Source: Actinomycetes bacterium (lineage in GTDB: Bacteria; Actinomycetota; Actinomycetes; Propionibacteriales; Propionibacteriaceae). Taken from it: DNA of 64,000 bases. The position numbers were made by a program, and so were the translations under genes. Each line of letters opens with the position of its first letter. Position 1 is the first letter of the stretch. The DNA lies in assembly GCA_023443125.1 (NCBI GenBank), contig JAEZVO010000056.1:1-64000 (forward strand), read 5' to 3'. Of the stretch, positions 10,600 through 18,035 are shown piece after piece. The notes below the pieces were generated by a model. It was not told the origin of the DNA, did not search any database, and worked only from the letters and a program-made list of their open reading frames with translations.

Positions 10600-11952
10600 A
10601 TGGGTGATCAGGCGGCGTTGTCGTTCGCGGCTATGGTGCATGCTCGGCGATCCGCGCATGCTGCAGAGATCGCCGAGGTCGTGGCGCTCTTGGAGGCTTC
10701 CGACGCCTATGTCATCGACGACGACCCGCAGCTCCCTGAACCCCTGCGAGTGAAGCGAGTGAGTTCTGGCCGTGATGGTGTGCTCGGTCCCACCGAAGCC
10801 TTTCTCCTGGAAGCCGCTGCCGCGACAGGCATGAGCTTCGGGGGAATGCGGGAGCGCACGTCGCAGGCACTCAGCGTCCGGGTTCGGCATCCCAGAGTAT
10901 GGGAGCTGTTCATCTCAGGCGGCGTTCAATGGTGGGTGGTGCGCAGCATCGAGGAGGCGTGCCAAGCGCTGTCGCTCGAGGCGGCGCTGGAGGTTGATCG
11001 CCGGGCCTCACACTGGGTGAGTATGCACCCGGTGTGGAGCGTGCTGGACCAACTCTCCCGTTGGGTGATGGAAGCAGATCCCGACGAAGCGCACCGCAAA
11101 GCAGCCCTGTCCAGAAAAGGCCGGTTCGTGCATGTCGGGCGTTTTGAAGACGATCACGTGGGGCTGTTCGGGCGCGTCGATGCCGCAGACGGCGTGATAT
11201 TCGACCAAGCGCTAGACCAGATTGCCGCCACACTGCCGGCGCCTGAAGTCCCGGAAGAGCTCGAGCCCGAGGAGCGGGCATGGTTTATTCGTGGGCAGCG
11301 GCGCGCTGCTGCGTTCGGGGTGTTTGCTCGCCAAGCCATTGGTCAAGACAGCCTGATGGACGTCGAGATGGTCGTCCATGTTCCCGCTGAGCCTGCGTCA
11401 GTAGATGGCCACGCGCAGGAGGCCGGGGCGCCGCTGGGCTCGGTGGCGTACGTCGAAGGCTGGGGCAACCTGCTCACCGCCACGATGCCTGAATTCTTGC
11501 AGGGCGCGAACGTCACGGTTCGGCCAGTGCTTGACCCGAACATGATCCCCAGCCCCAGTGGAAAAGAACCCACCGCTGATCAACGACGAGCCCTCATAGT
11601 GAGGAACCCCCGTTCGGTGTTCCCGTTTGCCACCACGAAGGCAACAGACTGCGACGTCGACCACACGGTGAACTTCTGTCCAGCTGGCGGAGGCGGGGCC
11701 ACGTCGATGGCGAACATGGGCCCTCTTGACCGAAGAGCGCACCGGGCAAAGACGGCCGGTTACTGGCGGCTTGTCCAGCCCGAGCCCGGGGTGTTCCACT
11801 GGGTGTCGCCGCTGGGGTACGAGTACCTGGTTACTGGGCAAGGCAGTGTCATGACACGCCTGCCCGACGTGCCGGTTGCGCCCATCGCAGAGGTGCCGCC
11901 TCAGCCCCCTCCGGAGTACGAGCCACCTCCCGACTTCGTACGAGCTGCATAG
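10600..11952 (+). CDS. DUF222 / 13E12-repeat HNH endonuclease-like protein
   Basis: A 450-residue protein of the DUF222 plus C-terminal HNH architecture (mycobacterial 13E12 repeat family). The N-terminal helical DUF222 region covers roughly the first 250 residues. The HNH-like end shows DCDVDHTVNF, then a Gly-rich insertion, MGPLDRRAHRAKT and a GYWRL segment; the first H and the Asn/His positions are recognisable, but the domain lacks the classic CxxC pairs, so catalytic competence is uncertain. The ATG at 10600 has AGAGGAG six bases upstream and is preferred over the ATG at 10594. A LexA-type box upstream suggests DNA-damage control. A hairpin follows at 11971. Confidence 0.85.
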   Translation: MGDQAALSFAAMVHARRSAHAAEIAEVVALLEASDAYVIDDDPQLPEPLRVKRVSSGRDGVLGPTEAFLLEAAAATGMSFGGMRERTSQALSVRVRHPRVWELFISGGVQWWVVRSIEEACQALSLEAALEVDRRASHWVSMHPVWSVLDQLSRWVMEADPDEAHRKAALSRKGRFVHVGRFEDDHVGLFGRVDAADGVIFDQALDQIAATLPAPEVPEELEPEERAWFIRGQRRAAAFGVFARQAIGQDSLMDVEMVVHVPAEPASVDGHAQEAGAPLGSVAYVEGWGNLLTATMPEFLQGANVTVRPVLDPNMIPSPSGKEPTADQRRALIVRNPRSVFPFATTKATDCDVDHTVNFCPAGGGGATSMANMGPLDRRAHRAKTAGYWRLVQPEPGVFHWVSPLGYEYLVTGQGSVMTRLPDVPVAPIAEVPPQPPPEYEPPPDFVRAA

Positions 11953-11970
11953 TTCCACCCGACGATAACC

Positions 11971-12008
11971 CTGCCACCCCGTATACCGTTATGGTTGCGG
12001 GGTAGCAG
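11971..12008 (+). terminator. terminator of the HNH gene
   Basis: CTGCCACCCCG and CGGGGTAGCAG form an 11-bp stem with one mismatch around a 16-base loop, beginning 19 bases after the HNH stop codon. Confidence 0.5.
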
Positions 12009-12039
12009 TGCTGCGCTGGGGGTAGTTTTCGGCGAAGGC

Positions 12040-12172
12040 GTGGTTTCGATACGCGGCCTGCGGCGGCTACTCAACCAGCGGTGCTGGGGCGCTCGGCCAC
12101 TGGTCGTCGAGTAGTCCCCGCCTACCCCACTCCCGATCGTCGAGTAGGGCCGAAGGCCCGTATCGAGACGTG
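12040..12172. repeat. hairpin repeat cluster 2, left part
   Basis: Two copies of the GGTTTCGATACG / CTACTCAACC hairpin repeat (about 12040-12082, and a more diverged copy 12135-12170 whose core is GGGCCGAAGGCCC), plus a partial copy between them. Confidence 0.8.
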
Positions 12173-12181
12173 CCGACAGAA

Positions 12182-12263
12182 AAACTTCACAATCCGTACG
12201 CAGATTGACCTAACGCCCCAAAGCCGGGCTCTTCATCTCATCTGCGTACGGATTTTGAAGTTT
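12182..12263. mobile_element. 82-bp inverted-repeat element, MITE-like
   Basis: Two 24-base arms (12182-12205 and 12240-12263) are inverted copies differing at one base, beginning AAACTTCACAATCCG and ending CGGATTTTGAAGTTT, around a 34-base spacer. The unit is inserted between hairpin repeats of a different family and carries no ORF. It could be a miniature inverted-repeat element or a stable hairpin; no clear target duplication is visible. Confidence 0.45.
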
Positions 12264-12271
12264 CGTGGTGG

Positions 12272-12505
12272 GTGGTTTCGATACGCGCCAACGGCGCTAC
12301 TCAACCACCGTCGATACGCGCCCTTCGGGCGCTACTCAACCACCGTCGATACGCGCCCTTCGGGCGCTACTCAATCACCAGAACGGCGTGGTTTCGATAC
12401 GCAGGCTTCGCCTGCTACTCAACCACCGAAGGGGGAGAGCTACTCAACCATCGAGGCGGCACTCGTCCATCGAGTAGCGCCGCAGGCGCGTATCGAGATG
12501 CAGTA
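12272..12505. repeat. hairpin repeat cluster 2, right part
   Basis: About five full units of the same intergenic hairpin family. Cores differ (CGCCAACGGCG, GCCCTTCGGGC, AGGCTTCGCCT, GCCGCAGGC) but each remains self-complementary. Units at about 12311-12345 and 12346-12380 are an exact tandem duplication. The cluster lies between the HNH gene and the 3' end of tRNA-Phe, both pointing into it. Confidence 0.85.
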
Positions 12506-12525
12506 AGGAAGGAGGAGTGAACTGG

Positions 12526-12599
12526 TGGCCAGGGCCGGGGTCGAACCGGCGACCTTTCACTTTTCAGGCGAACGCTGCTACCAACTGAGCTACCTGGCC
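12526..12599 (-). tRNA. tRNA-Phe (GAA)
   Basis: A cloverleaf reads from GGCCAGG at the 5' end to CCTGGCC plus discriminator A, with T arm GCCGG-TTCGACC-CCGGC and anticodon loop CTGAAAA (anticodon GAA). CCA is encoded (12523-12525). The D arm reads GCTC...GCAGC where actinobacterial tRNA-Phe usually has CGAGC, leaving a mismatch or bulge, and the anticodon stem has a G-U pair. Confidence 0.92.
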
Positions 12600-12622
12600 G
12601 GGCGGCCTGACTTCAGACCTAG

Positions 12623-12696
12623 CGACCCCGACGGGACTCGAACCCGCGACCTCCGCCGTGACAGGGCGGCGCGCTAACCAACTGCGCTACGGGGCC
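12623..12696 (-). tRNA. tRNA-Asp (GTC)
   Basis: Complete cloverleaf: acceptor GGCCCCG with CGGGGTC, D arm GCGC/GCGC, anticodon loop CTGTCAC (anticodon GTC) on a CCGCC/GGCGG stem, T arm CGGG-TTCGAGT-CCCG. CCA is not encoded. It lies 23 bases upstream of tRNA-Phe on the same strand and is probably in one transcript with tRNA-Glu and tRNA-Phe. Confidence 0.95.
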
Positions 12697-12810
12697 AATT
12701 TCTTGACCTGCTGGCGTGAGCCAACTCGGCAACTATAGCCATGCTTGCGTCGTTATGGGAAATCGACGTGGTGTGGCACTTCGTCGCAACTTCCCTTGCG
12801 GGAAGTTTCG

Positions 12811-12883
12811 CATCCCCAACGGGATTCGAACCCGTGTTGCCGCCGTGAAAGGGCGGAGTCCTAGACCGCTAGACGATGGGGAC
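12811..12883 (-). tRNA. tRNA-Glu (TTC)
   Basis: Complete cloverleaf: acceptor GTCCCCA with TGGGGAT, anticodon loop CTTTCAC (anticodon TTC) on a CCGCC/GGCGG stem, T arm CGGG-TTCGAAT-CCCG, discriminator G. CCA is not encoded. It is the first tRNA of the minus-strand Glu-Asp-Phe group. Confidence 0.95.
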
Positions 12884-12894
12884 CAGCTCGGAAG

Positions 12895-12924
12895 ACTGTA
12901 CCGGATATCAGCCCGTTCACACAA
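12895..12924 (-). promoter_or_regulatory. probable promoter of the tRNA Glu-Asp-Phe group
   Basis: On the minus strand a -10-like TACAGT lies 11 bases before the mature 5' end of tRNA-Glu, and a TTGTGT -35-like element sits 18 bases further upstream. Match to consensus is moderate. Confidence 0.35.
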
Positions 12925-13064
12925 AGCGGCGCCGATATACAGCGCGTAACCCCAGGAACACGGCTCGCCACCTGCGGCCCGGATGACCTTCGTCGGCATT
13001 ACAGTGCTGCGCAGTCGACGACCCCGTGATGCTGGACGCGTTCGCGATGGAAAGGGGATAGCCC

Positions 13065-13894
13065 ATGACACTGCACCGACGATGCGCCCGCGGCCTCCTC
13101 GTGCCTCTCGCCGCAGCGCTCACGCTGGGTGCCTGCTCGTCGGGTGAAGAGCCAGACCCGACGCCAAGCCCCACTCCAAACGCCTCGAGTGCATCCGAGG
13201 CCCAGCAGCCAACGGGAGCTCCGAGTGAGTCGTCGTCGGAAGCAGCGTCGACTGAACCGAAACCGACGGAGGAATCTGCGACGCCAGCCGGGTCTGGGGA
13301 GAAGGTCTCGCAGGAGCAGATCCAAGCGGCCATCGATGCGTTCGTGAAGAAGCATGAGGGTGCCCAGGAGATCCCGGGAAGCGACATTACGCCGAGTGAG
13401 CTCGCTGAGGGTTCGGAAGATGTGAAGGTCGAGCCCAAGGAATGCAGGGACGTCTACCTCGGTTTGCAGGACTCGGATTTGCCGGAGGGGGGGGTAGGAC
13501 GCACGTCGCCATGCATCGAAACACCGGCTTGGGGAATGTGGTCTGGTTGAGCATCCAGGAGTACGAGACCGCAGAGGATGCACGGCAGATGGTGACCGAC
13601 GGGGACGAACCTGGCCCGCCCCAGTGCAAAACGATGAAGATCGAAACCAACGGCCTCGCCATGACACTCGAGTACACACAGCTCGATCCGCCAACATTCG
13701 ACAACGTCGACATGGCAAGCGCCATGCACATGGTGCAAACCATCCCAGGGGGAGCGTCCACCACCACGAACTCCGTGCTCGCTTTGAAGGGCAACGTGGT
13801 GGTCTCTTCCTCGCTGCACTCGGTGGAAGACTCATTCACGCCAGAGGATGCCGACGCTATCGTCCGGGACGCCTTGGAAGCCATGGAGCAGTAA
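13065..13894 (+). pseudogene. lipoprotein gene split by a frameshift at a G8 tract
   Basis: Two overlapping open frames form one gene. The first (13065-13550) starts with a good AAAGGGG ribosome site, a signal peptide and lipobox LGAC (Cys 24), then a long Pro/Ser/Thr/Glu-rich linker and SQEQIQAAIDAFVKKHEG. At a run of eight G (13487-13494) the sense frame shifts by -1 into the second frame, whose MHRNTGLGNVVWLSIQEYE onward looks like the continuation of the same extracellular domain, ending at 13894. One added G would give a single product of about 276 residues. The domain is not one I recognise. This is a frameshift mutation, a phase-variable tract or a sequencing error in the homopolymer. 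Confidence 0.7.
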
Positions 13895-13898
13895 CGCA

Positions 13899-13937
13899 CA
13901 GCGCAGGGCGCTCCTTGTCTCGGAGTGCCCTGCGCTG
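13899..13937. terminator. bidirectional terminator
   Basis: A 16-bp stem with one G-T position (CAGCGCAGGGCGCTCC, 7-base loop, GGAGTGCCCTGCGCTG) lies between the ends of the convergent lipoprotein and SH3-protein genes. Confidence 0.75.
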
Positions 13938-13950
13938 CACGACTGGGATG

Positions 13951-15369
13951 TCAGTTTGAGCTGATGTGCACGTGGTCGTAGTGGTTCGCGGTGTCGCTAC
14001 CGCGGTTTGCCATCGGGCGCCACCCTTCCTTGCTGCGCGCAACGCTCCAGATCTTCTGGTCCCAGATGATGTACTTGATGTTCAGCTCGCGCGCGTACTT
14101 CTGGTAGTAGCGGGCGACTTGCCAACCCAGCTGGTTGTTCTTCTTGTAGTTGGGGATCATGAGGTCGACGGCGCGCCCAGCCGGGTGGTCCGGGGTCACG
14201 TCGCGACGCCACCCGTAGTGGGTCTTGATCTGCGGGAAGCGCGCCCAGGCGTCGGCGGAGATGCGCTGGATGTAGGGGTTCGTCCGGTGCATGCCCGACG
14301 AATATCCCTTGTTGAGGGCCTTGCCTCGGGGTCCGCCGGTGATGGGTGTGGCCGGAAGCTTGCCGGAGCCGCTCCAAGAATCGGGTGCGGGCTTGGAGGG
14401 CGCGGTCGAGGTGGTGTAGCGCGACGTCACCCAGCGCAGTGCGCCCTTGTGCACGATCTCGGCGCGCCCGTTCGCGACCTTGCCGGTAATGGCGATCTCG
14501 GACCCCTTGGGGATCTCGCCGTTGTACCGCGATCCGGTGCTGGCGTACCAAATGTTGAGGTCCGCGGTAGCCCAGCGCTTCGTCGTCGACGGCAGCTTGG
14601 TGTTGTCGCTCGGCTTGGTGGAGGACCCCGCGACGCTCCGCAGCCAGTTCGTCGCCGCCCAGCGCTTGCTGCCCTGGTAGATCACCTCGGTGAAGCCGCC
14701 GTTCGTGCGGCCCGTGGTGGGTAGCAGGCTGCCCTTCTTGGCCGTCGCGACTCGGCGGTACTTGGTGCCAGGCCCGGTGCGTACATTGAGGTTCTCGGTG
14801 GTCTGCACGGTAGCTGTGCCGCTGGAGGATACCGACGGTGCAGGTGCAGACCCCGTCGTCGGGGACGTCAAGTACCTGGTGGCCACCCATCGAGGGGTAC
14901 CCTTCCAGCTGATCTGCGTGTAGTCGCCGGAACGCTTGCCGGTGAGGCTCACGACGGTGCCCTTCGTTGCGAGCGACACGCGGCGATGCTTGATGGACGG
15001 GCCAGTCCGGACGATGAGGTTCACCGTCGTGCGGGACTTTCCGGATGCCGACGACGAGGTCACGGGGGCAGCCGACTGCGTCGTCGTTGTGAGGTACTTC
15101 GAGTAGACGTACGCGACGCGCCCGTTCCAGGTAACCTTCGTCCAGCCGTTCACGGTGCCGGAGGCCTTGACCTTCGCTCCGGGATTCAGGATCGTAAGGG
15201 ACTTGCTGCTCGTCGTGGGTTGCGTACGGACATGCACTCGCGTCGTCGCCTGCACGGTGCCGGAATGCGCGTCTGCGCCTGGCCCGGTGGCCAGGGAGCC
15301 GAACAGTTGAACTCCGAGCGCCAAGGAGGCAGCAGCCGCAGTCATGCGCAGTCCTTGGATAGCCCTCAC
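13951..15369 (-). CDS. secreted protein with four SH3 domains and an M15-like C-terminal domain
   Basis: A 472-residue exported protein: signal peptide (MRAIQGLRMTAAAASLALG...), then four bacterial SH3 repeats of about 60 residues (recognisable by VHVRTQP, LIVRTGPS, LNVRTGPGTKYRRVA and LNIWYAST, each ending RWVATRYL-like), then a domain of about 130 residues with DHPAGRAVDLMI and a terminal HYDHVHI. The H...D...HxH spacing is like zinc D,D-peptidases (M15) and the ARB-07466/VldE-type C-terminal domain, so a cell-wall role is likely. The GTG start at 15369 has GAGGAG five bases upstream. Confidence 0.85.
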   Translation of the reverse strand: MRAIQGLRMTAAAASLALGVQLFGSLATGPGADAHSGTVQATTRVHVRTQPTTSSKSLTILNPGAKVKASGTVNGWTKVTWNGRVAYVYSKYLTTTTQSAAPVTSSSASGKSRTTVNLIVRTGPSIKHRRVSLATKGTVVSLTGKRSGDYTQISWKGTPRWVATRYLTSPTTGSAPAPSVSSSGTATVQTTENLNVRTGPGTKYRRVATAKKGSLLPTTGRTNGGFTEVIYQGSKRWAATNWLRSVAGSSTKPSDNTKLPSTTKRWATADLNIWYASTGSRYNGEIPKGSEIAITGKVANGRAEIVHKGALRWVTSRYTTSTAPSKPAPDSWSGSGKLPATPITGGPRGKALNKGYSSGMHRTNPYIQRISADAWARFPQIKTHYGWRRDVTPDHPAGRAVDLMIPNYKKNNQLGWQVARYYQKYARELNIKYIIWDQKIWSVARSKEGWRPMANRGSDTANHYDHVHISSN

Positions 15370-15540
15370 GGTGTCTCCTCACGTTGTGGATACGAGTGTC
15401 CGGATGCACCGCTTCCCCGGAATCCTGAGACTCCCGGCACATCCGGTCTCGAGGACAGTAGGACGCCCAATTGGGCGCGGACAAGGCTGCTTGAGGGTTG
15501 GTTGAGGTTCGAATGCAAGGAGACGCGCCGACAATTCGCC

Positions 15541-15564
15541 AAAAATCACAAGCGTGTAATTTTT
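15541..15564. repeat. A/T-rich inverted repeat in a 415-bp gene-free gap
   Basis: AAAAATCACA and TGTAATTTTT form 10-base arms with one mismatch around a 4-base loop. The gap from 15370 to 15784 lies between the start of the SH3 gene and the 3' end of tRNA-Lys. This element could terminate the tRNA-Lys transcript (T run on the minus strand) or be a regulator site for the SH3 gene. I see no ORF and no recognisable riboswitch in the rest of the gap. Confidence 0.4.
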
Positions 15565-15784
15565 GAGGCTACCCGCGTCTGGCTAGGGGTTACGCCGAAT
15601 ACGACGGAAAACACGGTCGGGCCCCAAGGCTGAATAAAACCTGAGTTCAACTCTCAGTAAATCAGTTGAAGTACAGCTTGAGGTTCAGGGTTTGCCTGGT
15701 TGAGGTTGAGGTGCGGGCGCATCGCGCCAGGGCGTGCATCGGGGGCTTGAATATGCGATGCGGGGAGATGCGTCGTCGTGATGG

Positions 15785-15857
15785 TGCCCCCAGCGGGGAT
15801 CGAACCCGCGACCCATGGATTAAAAGTCCACTGCTCTGCCAACTGAGCTATAGGGGC
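15785..15857 (-). tRNA. tRNA-Lys (TTT)
   Basis: Complete cloverleaf: acceptor GCCCCTA with TGGGGGC, D arm GCTC/GAGC, anticodon loop CTTTTAA (anticodon TTT) on a GTGGA/TCCAT stem, T arm GCGGG-TTCGATC-CCCGC, discriminator A. CCA is encoded at 15782-15784. Confidence 0.96.
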
Positions 15858-15924
15858 TATGACAGTCTAGAGCATCGACGCCAAACTGCCACTTCGGGGT
15901 TGGCTCCTCTGGCACAGTGAAGGC

Positions 15925-16539
15925 ATGGAATGGCTGTGGCTCATCGGCGCGGTGGCGCTTGGCCTGGCCTTGTTGTGCGTGGCTGTGGTGACTGATCGCC
16001 GCGTGCTTCGACGCGCTCAGCGCGAGGCCGTCGTCGTGCCACCCAGGGGCAACGACACTGTCGACGCCTACGTGCCCACCTACGTCACCCAAGCGGAGAT
16101 CGACGCACTCCCTGACATCGAGGGGCGGCGTGAGGCTCCCGTCGGACAACGGTTCGACGCCAACGTCGCCCATCGCGTGCTCCTGCCGGTCCGTGGGCGC
16201 GCCCGCCTCGAGTCGCCACGCGTGCTGATCGTCGACGGGACGATCGCCAGCATCCGGCAGCTGCTTCCTGCCCTCGACGCCAGCAACGCGCTGGTGATCG
16301 TCACGGACGGCGTGCACGACGAGGTGGCGCGCACGGTGCAAGCCAACCGCAAGCACTCCGCGATGCCGCTACTGCTGCTCACTGCAGGAGCGAAGGAACG
16401 CGCGCGAATCGCAGACCACGTGTACGCCCAGCTGCTCACCGCCGACGACCTTCGGGCAGGCTACGTGCCCGACGAAGCGTACGGCAGCGCGGCGTCAGTG
16501 GAGGCCGACGCTCACCATGCCTGGATCGACGTCAGCTAG
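15925..16539 (+). CDS. membrane-anchored GroEL apical-domain-like protein
   Basis: A 204-residue protein with one N-terminal membrane segment (WLWLIGAVALGLALLCVAVV, residues 4-22) followed by a basic DRRVLRRAQR stretch, which by the positive-inside rule puts the rest in the cytoplasm. Residues 73-203 align, from memory, with the apical domain of chaperonin GroEL: QRFD, LESPRVLIVDGTIASIR, QLLPALDA, LVIVTDGVHDEVARTVQAN, then an ILTGG-like AQLLTADDL and a final HHAWID strand. Equatorial and intermediate domains and the ATP site are absent, so it cannot be a chaperonin ring subunit. At substrate-groove positions L234/L237 of E. coli GroEL it keeps Leu, but L259, V263 and V264 align with Ala, Gln and Ala. 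Function unknown. It is divergent from tRNA-Lys and convergent with the patatin gene. Confidence 0.75.
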   Translation: MEWLWLIGAVALGLALLCVAVVTDRRVLRRAQREAVVVPPRGNDTVDAYVPTYVTQAEIDALPDIEGRREAPVGQRFDANVAHRVLLPVRGRARLESPRVLIVDGTIASIRQLLPALDASNALVIVTDGVHDEVARTVQANRKHSAMPLLLLTAGAKERARIADHVYAQLLTADDLRAGYVPDEAYGSAASVEADAHHAWIDVS

Positions 16540-16543
16540 GCGT

Positions 16544-18019
16544 TTACCACCAGGGGCGCGACTCGATTGCCACGGGGTGTTCCTCGAACGTGCGCGCCCA
16601 CGAACCGGCGTCTGGTGGCAGCGCGTCGGCGCGCGCTTCCTCCACCAGCGCCCGCAGCGCCCGTTTCGCGCTGACGATGTCGTCGCGCCGCTGTTGCAGC
16701 TCCGGCTCCTCCAGCCATGCCTGCTCCAGACGTAGGCACTGCACGCGCTGTTCGATGATCCGACGATGTCTGCGGCGATGCGATGCATCAAGGCCGAGGT
16801 GCACTTCGGCTGCCCGAAACCAGCCGTGGGCGGCGTTGATGCGCGTCAGGCCAGGGTGCACGGTCATCGCGTCATGCACCGGCACGTCGGGATAGATGTT
16901 GATGGCATTCGCGGAGATCGCGTACTCGAGCTCGTCGCGCCCGGCTTCGTCGATGAGAATGTCCGTGGCGCGCATCACCACGTCGAAGATTGACGCGTCG
17001 GCCATATTCGGCCGCGGAGTGACGCCGCCGGTGTGGCTCGACAGCACGTAGTTGCGCGACGCTCCCATGAGCCCAATAGCGAGCTCGGCGGGCAGATTTT
17101 CTCGGGTTCCGCCGTCGACGTATGTCTCATTTTCGATGGGTACGGCGCGGAACACGCCGGGGATAGAGCACGAAGCGAGCAGGCCGTGGACGAGATCGTG
17201 ATCGGTGTCGTCCCAAGGCTCGTTGTTGCGGTCGACGAGCTTGCCTTCCTCGGTCATGTAGCGCAGCTCGCCCGACTCGAGCGCGACGAGCGCAATCCTG
17301 AGGCGCATTCCCGACGACGCCACTCGCGCAGGCTGGAAGAAGGCAGGCTCCAGGAGGTCTTGCAGCACCGGACCGGGGCGGTACATCGACTGGGTCTGCT
17401 CCAAGCCCGACCAAATGGCCGACATGTCTGTGCCGATGCGCGGAATCTGCCCGATGTGGCTGGCGATGGCGGAGAGATGTTCCAGCGACCATTGCGGCTG
17501 GATCTCACCGTCGGGCGTGAGGGCCATCTCGACGGGGTCCAGCGGCGAATCTGGAGAGCTGGGTGTGGCGGGTGAATCTTGGTCGCGGCGGGAGAAGAAG
17601 TTGGGCAGCGCGAGGCGCGGCGGCGCCTTCTTCGGCTTGGGTGGCGCGGGCGGAGGCTGCACAATCTCCATCCACGCCGGGCCCTCGTCGCGGAGCTTAC
17701 GGAACCAATTGCGCGGCGTGAACATCTCCTCGGAGCTGCGCATGCTGAACCACAGCTCGCCCAGGCGGTCGATCCACTCGGACTGTTCGTGGCGGCTCGC
17801 GTACTGAGCGAGCCCTGACGCCACGATCGCGCCCGCAGATGCGCCGACGAACACCGTCGGGGTGAACTGTTCGTCGTGGCGGTAGAGGTACTGCAGGGCG
17901 CCGATCTGAAAACTCGCGCGTGACCCGCCGCCCGAAATCGTGCACGACACCACCGCCGGCTCCGGATGTTTACCGAACAGCGGCAAACCAAACCATCCGC
18001 TTCGCATACCATCCAGCAT
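16544..18019 (-). CDS. patatin-like phospholipase
   Basis: Patatin-family Ser-Asp dyad lipid acyl hydrolase, 491 residues. The oxyanion loop is CTISGGGSRASFQIG near residue 30, the nucleophile elbow VGASAGAIV puts the Ser at about 61, and the dyad Asp is in YVDGGTRENLPAEL. A Pro/Lys-rich insertion (QPPPAPPKPKKAPP) splits the domain, and the C-terminal 90 residues are charged and helical, unlike minimal patatins. I start at the ATG at 18019, which has AAAGG seven bases upstream; the longer open frame from 18223 would overlap the divergent CDF gene. Substrate and localisation are not evident; no signal peptide. Confidence 0.85.
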   Translation of the reverse strand: MLDGMRSGWFGLPLFGKHPEPAVVSCTISGGGSRASFQIGALQYLYRHDEQFTPTVFVGASAGAIVASGLAQYASRHEQSEWIDRLGELWFSMRSSEEMFTPRNWFRKLRDEGPAWMEIVQPPPAPPKPKKAPPRLALPNFFSRRDQDSPATPSSPDSPLDPVEMALTPDGEIQPQWSLEHLSAIASHIGQIPRIGTDMSAIWSGLEQTQSMYRPGPVLQDLLEPAFFQPARVASSGMRLRIALVALESGELRYMTEEGKLVDRNNEPWDDTDHDLVHGLLASCSIPGVFRAVPIENETYVDGGTRENLPAELAIGLMGASRNYVLSSHTGGVTPRPNMADASIFDVVMRATDILIDEAGRDELEYAISANAINIYPDVPVHDAMTVHPGLTRINAAHGWFRAAEVHLGLDASHRRRHRRIIEQRVQCLRLEQAWLEEPELQQRRDDIVSAKRALRALVEEARADALPPDAGSWARTFEEHPVAIESRPWW

Positions 18020-18035
18020 ACGTTGACCTTTGAAC

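Noticed and set aside
10298..12505. CRISPR array
   Set aside because: The repeats are palindromic units with variable cores, irregular spacing and mixed orientation; there are no unique spacers of constant length and no cas genes.
15370..15600. c-di-AMP (ydaO-type) riboswitch upstream of the SH3 protein
   Set aside because: I looked for the conserved core strings of that class on the minus strand and did not find them in order; only the inverted repeat is supported.
14986..15633. Plus-strand open frame covering the SH3-gene start and upstream gap
   Set aside because: It is mostly antisense to the SH3 gene, shows low-complexity Arg-rich translation and has no ribosome site.
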